Source: Fluviicola sp.
GTDB lineage: Bacteria; Bacteroidota; Bacteroidia; Flavobacteriales_D; Crocinitomicaceae
Reading direction: 5' to 3'
Length of the DNA: 11,281 nt
Assembly: GCF_030151805.1 (NCBI RefSeq)
Contig: NZ_JASLCN010000342.1
Span: 1-11,281, forward strand
The translations under genes were made by a program, and so were the position numbers. Shown piece after piece: positions 6,688 to 11,281 of the stretch. Each line of letters starts with the position of its first letter. Positions within the stretch are counted from its first letter, which is position 1. A model generated the notes under the pieces. It did no database searches and had not been told where the DNA came from. It saw only the letters and a program-made list of their open reading frames with translations.

Positions 6688-7035
6688 ATGATGGAAGTTA
6701 CTCAACACGTATTCGACTCTTTTCGGGAGATTAAAACTGAGCGATTGCTCTTAAGATAAATTCAACCTGAAGATGCGTCAGAGATTCTGAAAATGCGTCA
6801 GAATAAGCAAGTGAACCAGTTTATTTCCAGGAACTCCATGACAGATGCAATTGAAGCACTTGTTTCTCCGCAGAACAGAGGAGCCATTTCCCTGTTAGAA
6901 CATCTGGGATTCGAAAAAGAAGCTCACTTTAAAGAACGGATCTTCTTCAATAATACGTATTCAGATATGGCGGTTTATACGCTTTTCAAATCACAATTTG
7001 AAGAAAAAGGCAATCCGGTAGATCAGGGGAATTAA
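6688..7035 (+). pseudogene. GNAT (RimJ/RimL-like) acetyltransferase, decayed
   Basis: One frame, 6688-7035, reads as both ends of a GNAT N-acetyltransferase but is broken twice. Residues 1-23 (ending IKTERLLLR) are the usual family start. TAA at 6757-6759 then interrupts the motif that normally continues through a P-x-x-x-D-A segment, and after it the same frame resumes with IQPEDASEILKMR and VNQFISRNSM. Next comes DAIEALVSPQNRGAISLLEHLGFEKE, which is the family C-terminal part. The central strands and the acetyl-CoA loop (Q/R-x-x-G-x-G/A) that should lie between, near 6840-6855, are absent; I estimate 80-100 missing residues. An ATG at 6793 opens an 80-codon ORF, but it could not form a catalytic domain. 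The 3' end overlaps the convergent outer-membrane gene by 45 bases. Confidence 0.8.
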
Positions 7036-7602
7036 CGTCCCGTTTTCCTTTTTCATGAAATACCCGGTTCTGAGAGGACTGTTTGCATTATCGATGATGT
7101 CGTACATCACCCCGGCATTTAAGCGGAAATTTTGCTGCTCACCGAAAGCGTGAGAAAATCCGAAGCCAAGCAAGCCGGTTGGAGCCCAGACTCTTTTAGC
7201 CGAGATGATTCCATTTGCATAACTATAAGGATTTGAAAGCATTTCGAATTCGAAACCGACGAACAGGTAGTTGAAAAAACGGGCATGAACAAAGGCACCG
7301 CCACCATAAACCGAATAAGAACCTGAAAGACCGGTTTGCGGACTCTTGTAAGAAGAATAATGATAGCGTAAAGAGGGTCCGAAAGAAACATATTTGTTTC
7401 GGACAATCCCGAACTTTAAGCCCAATCCTCCCGTACCACCATAACTACCTGCTGAAAAGTGCAAATCTGCTCCAACTTCATAGTAGGGTTCGAAACGGGA
7501 ATTAGTTGTTTCTTCATCATCTACATACAATTCGGTATCAACCTGGCTGAAACTTGTCAGAGATGCAAACAGCAGTAAAAAGAGTGTAAATAAGTGTTTC
7601 AT
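6991..7602 (-). CDS. small outer-membrane beta-barrel protein
   Basis: A 203-residue exported protein. Residues 1-20 form a signal peptide (Lys2, hydrophobic LFTLFLLLFASL, then TSFSQ). The mature part alternates aromatic/hydrophobic with polar or small residues in amphipathic strands, for example YYEVGADLHFSAGSYGG, VSFGPSLRYHYSSY, VYGGGAFVHARFF, YLFVGFEFEML, GLLGFGFSHAF, FRLNAGVMYDII and the last strand IPLIYRIAFFFKL. This is the pattern of an 8- to 10-strand outer-membrane barrel of the kind common in Bacteroidota. The specific role is unknown. It is the last gene of the dnaX operon: its ATG overlaps the stop of the hydrolase gene by four bases (ATGA). Its last 45 bases overlap the 3' end of the GNAT pseudogene on the other strand. 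No terminator is obvious after it. Confidence 0.75.
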   Translation of the reverse strand: MKHLFTLFLLLFASLTSFSQVDTELYVDDEETTNSRFEPYYEVGADLHFSAGSYGGTGGLGLKFGIVRNKYVSFGPSLRYHYSSYKSPQTGLSGSYSVYGGGAFVHARFFNYLFVGFEFEMLSNPYSYANGIISAKRVWAPTGLLGFGFSHAFGEQQNFRLNAGVMYDIIDNANSPLRTGYFMKKENGTLIPLIYRIAFFFKL

Positions 7603-8225
7603 AATAGTGCGATAAGTGTTTCTTCGTGAATATCGTGTTTGCCTTCAAAGCGGGCAATTTGAATTCCTTTCGACCGGTAACCGGAAATCAGGGCTTCCTG
7701 TTCGGGTGCCGGGAAATATTCGTCTTCGGTTCCAAGAACAAAAGTACATTTTTTAGCAACTGATGTGTATTCTTCAATCTCCAGATCCGGAGGATAAACA
7801 CTGGCCCAGGAAATAAAATGATCGCAGTTGATCTTACCATAAGCCAACCATCTGGCGGCAGTTGCACCTCCCTGGGAAAAACCAAGAACAGTGATTTTTT
7901 CTGCTGGGTATTTCTGGCTGATTTCCCGGTGAAGCAAATCAAGTGACAACACATTCAAACGGATATCTTCTTCTCTCCATTCGCGGGTCATCCAGGATGC
8001 GCCCACTCTTCCGGAAGTTCCTTTTAGGTAGAAGCGGTGTCTTCCTTCCGGAAAAACGAAAAGCGTGTCATTCGAAGCAACTCCTGCAAACTTGAGATGA
8101 AAGTATGCAACCAGCTGACCGTAACCGTGTAACACATACACGATGTGTTTTACGGGGCCTTCAGGGATGATCAAACGATATCTCAGAGACGACGGAACTT
8201 CAATAACAGCTTCTACGGAATTCAT
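7599..8225 (-). CDS. alpha/beta hydrolase, phospholipase/carboxylesterase-like
   Basis: A 208-residue alpha/beta-hydrolase. The oxyanion-hole region is YVLHGYGQ (30-37), the nucleophile elbow is GFSQGG with Ser117, a probable acid is Asp168 in LGTEDEYFP, and the catalytic His is probably His197 in EGKHDIH. The length and the GFSQGG motif suit the Abhydrolase_2 (phospholipase/carboxylesterase) group, which cleaves esters. The true substrate is unknown. There is no signal peptide, so it is predicted cytoplasmic. The ATG overlaps the stop codon of the upstream lipoprotein gene by four bases, and its own stop overlaps the next start the same way, which indicates translational coupling inside the operon. 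Confidence 0.85.
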   Translation of the reverse strand: MNSVEAVIEVPSSLRYRLIIPEGPVKHIVYVLHGYGQLVAYFHLKFAGVASNDTLFVFPEGRHRFYLKGTSGRVGASWMTREWREEDIRLNVLSLDLLHREISQKYPAEKITVLGFSQGGATAARWLAYGKINCDHFISWASVYPPDLEIEEYTSVAKKCTFVLGTEDEYFPAPEQEALISGYRSKGIQIARFEGKHDIHEETLIALL

Positions 8226-9031
8226 ACCCTTGGTCTTGGAGGTAAGTTTTTAGCAAATTCAGGATAAAGACGGTATTTTTTAGCCACCGGATCCAGGAAG
8301 AATTTAAACTTCAAAGTCTTTTTCTTCGTGATGGAAGGAATGTACTTGTAGATATCCCCGATGTTTTTGTTGTGACCATCAATTTCACTTTCATAGATGG
8401 CAATATCCATTGGAACCTGGTGCGGATTTTCTTCATATTCATGAATAAACGCTTCCGGATGATCTTCTCCTGCATGATCAAAGTATTTCCATTGGAAAAC
8501 CATCATGAAGTCGTGATCATTAAATACGGAGAAATACGTTTTCCATCCCGAATTCCGGATGCGATACCCGATAATCACGTCTTTTCTGGTTGGAGCAGCA
8601 ATGGAACGGAATTCCACGTCCAATTCTCTTCCCGGACTGGAAGGAGCAAAGATCGGGTTTGAAATACGATCCATAGCACCGTCGTAATAGAAAATGTAGT
8701 TGTAATTTCCGGTGTAACCTACTTCTGCAGCTTTTGCTTCGTTTCCGTTTTTAATGGATTGATTGATGGCGTATTCCATTCTGTTCAGAGTAATGACTGC
8801 ATCTTGAATCGTATCAGCATTGATGTATTCCTTGTAAATCCGGATACTGTATTTTTCATTGGCAGGAATAGCCAGGGACGCCGTGATTTCGCGTTTTGCG
8901 CGGGCATCAAAACTTTCGTTGTTTTTTTTGCTTGCTTCTGCAGATTCTGTGGCAGTTGTTGAGGAACTGTCATCTTCGCAGGAACTGCTGATAAGTAAAA
9001 GGCAAATTATGCCAATGGAGAATGGTTTCAT
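8222..9031 (-). CDS. predicted lipoprotein of unknown function
   Basis: A 269-residue protein I do not recognise as a named family. The N-terminus is a lipoprotein signal (Lys2, hydrophobic IGIICLLLI, then SSSC with Cys18). EDDSSSTT follows the cysteine; an acidic cluster there resembles the signals that send Bacteroidota lipoproteins to the cell surface, so surface exposure is possible. Residues 20-45 are a low-complexity Ser/Thr/Glu linker. The folded part is rich in strands and aromatic residues, for example YSIRIYKEYINADTIQDAVITLNRMEY, NYNYIFYYDGAMDR, DVIIGYRIRNSGWKTYFSVFND and KTLKFKFFLDPVAKKYRLYPEF. The C-terminus is proline/arginine-rich (PPRPRV). The ATG lies five bases after the tau stop codon, so it is cotranscribed with dnaX, and its stop overlaps the hydrolase start. 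Confidence 0.75.
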   Translation of the reverse strand: MKPFSIGIICLLLISSSCEDDSSSTTATESAEASKKNNESFDARAKREITASLAIPANEKYSIRIYKEYINADTIQDAVITLNRMEYAINQSIKNGNEAKAAEVGYTGNYNYIFYYDGAMDRISNPIFAPSSPGRELDVEFRSIAAPTRKDVIIGYRIRNSGWKTYFSVFNDHDFMMVFQWKYFDHAGEDHPEAFIHEYEENPHQVPMDIAIYESEIDGHNKNIGDIYKYIPSITKKKTLKFKFFLDPVAKKYRLYPEFAKNLPPRPRV

Positions 9032-9036
9032 ATGGT

Positions 9037-9654
9037 TTAATAATCAATGTCTAAGTTAAAACGATTCTTGAGGTCGAAAAGGTTGCTGTTTTTCTTTGCT
9101 AATTTTTCAAAACGATCCGGACCATTCAGGTATTTGACTTCTTCCGGGGCATCTTTGACCATTTCCAGTTGAATAACTAAGTCGTAGTTCTGGATTTCCT
9201 TCCGGATATAAGCCATGACTTCTCCGATTGCGCCTTCCAGTCGGGTCAACTGAATGGTGTTGTCTACTTCAAACTGGAAAGTGGTTTCATCCAATTGAAC
9301 AGGTTCGCGTTTGATCATCACGTGGTAAACCTGGTCCTGACCATTTAATTTTTGAGTATGAGCCATGGTTTTCCACAAACGAACCACGTCATCGCGGTGA
9401 AATTCTTTTCGGGGTAAATCACTTGTTGCAACAGTAGCTTTCGCTTTTTGCTGCTCAATCATGTGATTGATGGATAAGTTGTTGGAATTCAGATTTCCTG
9501 TCGGAGCAGAAAGCACTTTTGCTTCCGGTTTGGTAGAAAAAGCGGCACGTTCCGGAGTCACCGAAGGTTTGTTTACAGGCTTGCTAGGCTCATTGCGTAA
9601 GCTTTGACCAACAAAGGGAATGATTTGAACCGGATCAGTTAAGGATTTTTTTTT
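9037..9654 (-). CDS. dnaX: DnaX tau-specific C-terminal extension, reached by a -1 shift
   Basis: This frame has no convincing independent start near its beginning: a TGA (9657-9655) closes it upstream, and it becomes open only inside the A-run. It then runs for 205 codons (three Lys, then SLTDPVQIIPFVGQ, a linker, and a folded end) to TAA at 9037-9039. The region from HRDDVVRLWKTMAHTQKLNG to the end, including LTRLEGAIGEVMAYIRKEIQNYDLVI and RFEKLAKKNSNLFDLKNRFNLDIDY, looks like the tau C-terminal domain of Bacteroidota DnaX. A GTG at 9561 could give 174 residues, but the frame-fused reading is more sensible. Joined to the main frame it gives a 572-residue tau, a normal length. In other bacteria this domain contacts the replicative helicase and the alpha subunit; here that role is inferred from family. 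Confidence 0.8.
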   Translation of the reverse strand, partial: KKKSLTDPVQIIPFVGQSLRNEPSKPVNKPSVTPERAAFSTKPEAKVLSAPTGNLNSNNLSINHMIEQQKAKATVATSDLPRKEFHRDDVVRLWKTMAHTQKLNGQDQVYHVMIKREPVQLDETTFQFEVDNTIQLTRLEGAIGEVMAYIRKEIQNYDLVIQLEMVKDAPEEVKYLNGPDRFEKLAKKNSNLFDLKNRFNLDIDY

Positions 9655-10754
9655 TCAAGCTCAGATTTAACCGAACAGATTTGCATCAGTGTCAGCTCAA
9701 CGAGTAATCGCTGGTTTTTGGCTGCTTTGTAATCGACATCTGCTTTACTCAAAACACCCAAACAGCGGAGAGCCATTGCTCCGTCTACTTTTTTAGCCTG
9801 TTCAATAAAGAGTTTTTCCGTGACTTCACCCACTTCCAGCAAATTCGCTGTTCGCGGATCTTTACAAATGAGGAGGTTTCTGAAGTGTTCAGCCAATCCG
9901 ACTAAGAAATGATGCCCGTCGAATCCTTTTTCCATGACGTCGTTGAATAACAACAGGCAAGCAGGAATATCTTCATTCAATGCATTTTCAACTACTTTGA
10001 AATAATAATCGTGATCCAGCACGTTCAGATTCTCCAATACGGCTTTATGCGTAATGGTTGTACCGCAAAAGCTAACGATCTGATCGAAAATGGAAAGCGC
10101 ATCGCGCAAAGCACCGTCTGCTTTCTGAGCAATCAAATGAAGTGCGTCGGGATCGGCAGAAATTGCTTCCTGGGTAGCAACATGCGCCAAATGATCTGCA
10201 ATGTCTTTTACTTTGATCCGTTGAAAGTCAAAAATCTGACAACGGGAAAGAATCGTAGGAAGAATTTTATGTTTTTCAGTAGTTGCCAAAATGAAAATGG
10301 CATGTGCAGGCGGTTCTTCCAATGTTTTCAAAAAAGCATTAAAAGCTGCCGTTGACAACATGTGAACCTCGTCGATGATATACACCTTGTGAGTTCCCAA
10401 CTGCGGAGCAATACGCACCTGATCAATCAGGCCACGGATATCGTCTACCGAGTTGTTGGATGCCGCATCTAATTCGTAGACATTCAGCGAAGCTCCTTCG
10501 TTGAAAGAAAGACAGCTGTCACATTGATCACACGCTTCAACAGATTCCGTTCTGTTAAAACAATTGATCGTCTTTGCTAAAATACGGGCTGTAGTCGTTT
10601 TTCCAACTCCACGCGAACCGCAGAACAGGAAAGCCTGAGCCAAATGCTGGTTCTTAATTGCGTTTTTTAAAGTGTTGGTAATTGCCTTCTGCCCAACAAC
10701 CGTATCAAAGGTCTGGGGTCTGTATTTTCTGGCAGAAACAACGAAATCCGACAT
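9639..10754 (-). CDS. dnaX: DNA polymerase III clamp-loader subunit DnaX, gamma form
   Basis: The 371-residue main frame is the AAA+ ATPase of the sliding-clamp loader, a motor that loads the beta clamp at primed sites. Seen in order: RKYRPQTFDTVVGQ (9-22), Walker A GSRGVGKT (46-53), zinc-binding Cys65/75/78/81, Walker B IIDEVH (126-131), sensor 1 ATTE (157-160), the SRC motif (170-172) with the arginine finger, and GALRDALSIFDQ (sensor 2). Domain III follows to about 365. The frame ends KKNP then TAA, two codons after a ten-A run (9655-9646). This matches the gamma form. The -1 frame continues into a tau tail (see the 9037-9654 entry). It is first in the operon with the lipoprotein, hydrolase and barrel genes. 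A minus-strand TAATTTTG box precedes it. Confidence 0.95.
   Translation of the reverse strand: MSDFVVSARKYRPQTFDTVVGQKAITNTLKNAIKNQHLAQAFLFCGSRGVGKTTTARILAKTINCFNRTESVEACDQCDSCLSFNEGASLNVYELDAASNNSVDDIRGLIDQVRIAPQLGTHKVYIIDEVHMLSTAAFNAFLKTLEEPPAHAIFILATTEKHKILPTILSRCQIFDFQRIKVKDIADHLAHVATQEAISADPDALHLIAQKADGALRDALSIFDQIVSFCGTTITHKAVLENLNVLDHDYYFKVVENALNEDIPACLLLFNDVMEKGFDGHHFLVGLAEHFRNLLICKDPRTANLLEVGEVTEKLFIEQAKKVDGAMALRCLGVLSKADVDYKAAKNQRLLVELTLMQICSVKSELEKKNP
9646..9655 (-). other. dnaX: A10 slippage site in dnaX
   Basis: The coding strand has ten A residues after CTTG. In the main frame they read GAA AAA AAA AAT CCT TAA. In the -1 frame a TGA overlaps the first A (9657-9655), so the switch can occur only within the run. 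The +1 frame stops at TGA 9637-9635. A weak 5-bp hairpin, AACTG/CGGTT (9640-9636 with 9632-9628), follows four bases after the run. A purine-rich Shine-Dalgarno-like stimulator is not visible, which leans toward RNA-polymerase slippage rather than ribosomal shifting. Confidence 0.65.
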
Positions 10755-10759
10755 GGGAA

Positions 10760-10767
10760 CAAAATTA
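10760..10767 (-). promoter_or_regulatory. possible -7 box for the dnaX operon
   Basis: On the minus strand TAATTTTG matches TAnnTTTG and ends five bases before the dnaX ATG. The transcript would be nearly leaderless, so a more distant promoter is also possible. Confidence 0.35.
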
Positions 10768-11025
10768 GCTAAAGTTTCTCAAAGAATGGAGCATTGAAAA
10801 TGGTAAAATTGAAAAGTTTTGAAAAATTGAAAAGAGTTATAGTATAAAAGAGTCAAGAGTCAAGACAGATGAGTAGTTCCCGGGAGATTTTTCAATCCTG
10901 ACTCTCTAAATTCTCAGTTCCTTCTTATCGCCGCACTATAACCCGTCAGTCTTCGCCAGCTCTCGCTGATTCTTATGAAAAGCATTGCTTTCTCTTCTTT
11001 TCAATTCTACATTTTGAATTAAAAC

Positions 11026-11033
11026 TATCTTTG
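11026..11033 (+). promoter_or_regulatory. Bacteroidota -7 promoter box for the CysK/CBS-family gene
   Basis: TATCTTTG, the same octamer as before the FKBP pair, lies 15 bases before the ATG at 11049. A -33 box is not clear. Confidence 0.55.
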
Positions 11034-11048
11034 CGTAAAATTCAGTAC

Positions 11049-11281
11049 ATGAAAGTTTATAACAACATATTGGAAACCATCGGGAACACGCCTTTGGTGA
11101 AACTAAACAAGCTCACAAAAAACTGTAAGGCAACTGTTTTGGCGAAGGTTGAAACAACCAATCCCGGGAACTCTGTGAAGGACAGAATGGCCGTGAAAAT
11201 GATTGAAGATGCTGAAAAAGCAGGATTGTTGAAACCAGGAGGAACAATCATTGAAGGAACTTCAGGAAATACAGGAATGGG
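11049..11281 (+). CDS. cysteine synthase / cystathionine beta-synthase family protein, 5' part only
   Basis: The first 77 residues of a fold-type II PLP enzyme; the window ends inside the gene. IGNTPLVKL (11-19) is the family start. NPGNSVKDRMA carries the PLP lysine (Lys44 in SVKDR), and EGTSGNTGMG is the substrate/phosphate loop. The EGTSGNTGMG wording and the NPGNSVKDRMAVKMIEDAEK stretch recall the Bacteroidota cystathionine beta-synthase-like proteins, while O-acetylserine sulfhydrylases are the close alternative. The C-terminal part, which would show any CBS domains, is outside the window, so I leave the symbol blank. It makes cysteine or cystathionine and thus links in pathway to the metZ gene at the other end. 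The start is supported by a -7 box 15 bases upstream. Confidence 0.85.
   Translation, partial: MKVYNNILETIGNTPLVKLNKLTKNCKATVLAKVETTNPGNSVKDRMAVKMIEDAEKAGLLKPGGTIIEGTSGNTGM

Larger units (their letters stand above)
10755..11048. other. divergent intergenic region with simple repeats, no gene
   Basis: No supported ORF lies here. It holds ATTGAAAA three times (10793-10800, 10808-10815, 10826-10833), AGAGTCA twice in tandem (10849-10862) with its reverse complement TGACTCT at 10899-10905, and a GC-richer stretch at about 10925-10970 with a CAGCtctcGCTG hairpin (10957-10968). The ends carry the dnaX and cysteine synthase-family promoter boxes. Confidence 0.6.

Noticed and set aside
9037..9561. 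Independent gene starting at the GTG at 9561.
   Set aside because: The same frame is open upstream only to the A-run in dnaX, has no start or promoter of its own, and the fused product matches a normal tau length.

Overview
The window looks like chromosome from a member of the Bacteroidota, most likely Flavobacteriales. The evidence is moderate GC, A-rich leaders with little Shine-Dalgarno signal, several TAnnTTTG promoter -7 boxes, a DUF6624 secreted protein, Bacteroidota-style lipoproteins and short intergenic A/T tandem repeats. A Crocinitomicaceae/Fluviicola-like source is a guess. Most of the window is housekeeping and envelope genes. I see no phage, CRISPR array, insertion sequence, rRNA or tRNA.

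Layout, left to right. (1) 11-1180 (+): a PLP-dependent O-succinylhomoserine sulfhydrylase-type enzyme (metZ). It is followed by an intergenic region with a weak hairpin, a loopless 34-bp perfect palindrome and a 12-bp palindrome. (2) 1451-2242 (+): an AraC-type regulator. (3) 2318-3325 (+): a secreted DUF6624 protein with its own -7 box. (4) 3447-4865 (+): an exported serine hydrolase of the beta-lactamase fold, behind a promoter packed with nested inverted repeats. (5) 5005-6532 (+): two FKBP-type prolyl isomerase genes one base apart, the first cytoplasmic with an intact active site, the second a predicted lipoprotein with a duplicated N-terminal module and a changed active site; a good intrinsic terminator follows. 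(6) 6586-6632: a GTTCAAAA microsatellite, then 6688-7035 (+): a decayed GNAT acetyltransferase with an in-frame stop and an internal deletion. (7) 10754 down to 6991 (-): a tight operon of dnaX, a lipoprotein, an alpha/beta hydrolase and a small outer-membrane barrel protein, joined by a 5-nt gap and then two 4-nt ATGA overlaps. (8) 10755-11048: a divergent intergenic region with simple repeats, then 11049 to the window end (+): the start of a cysteine synthase/cystathionine beta-synthase family gene.

The most notable signal is in dnaX. The main frame encodes a gamma-length protein that stops two codons after a run of ten A residues. The -1 frame is closed by a TGA overlapping the first A of that run and then stays open for 205 codons, encoding a plausible tau C-terminal domain. 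The layout fits programmed slippage producing both gamma and tau from one gene, as known in Thermus and E. coli, although a homopolymer sequencing error must be excluded. The sulfur amino acid genes at the two ends (metZ and the CysK/CBS-family gene) are related in pathway but are not one operon.
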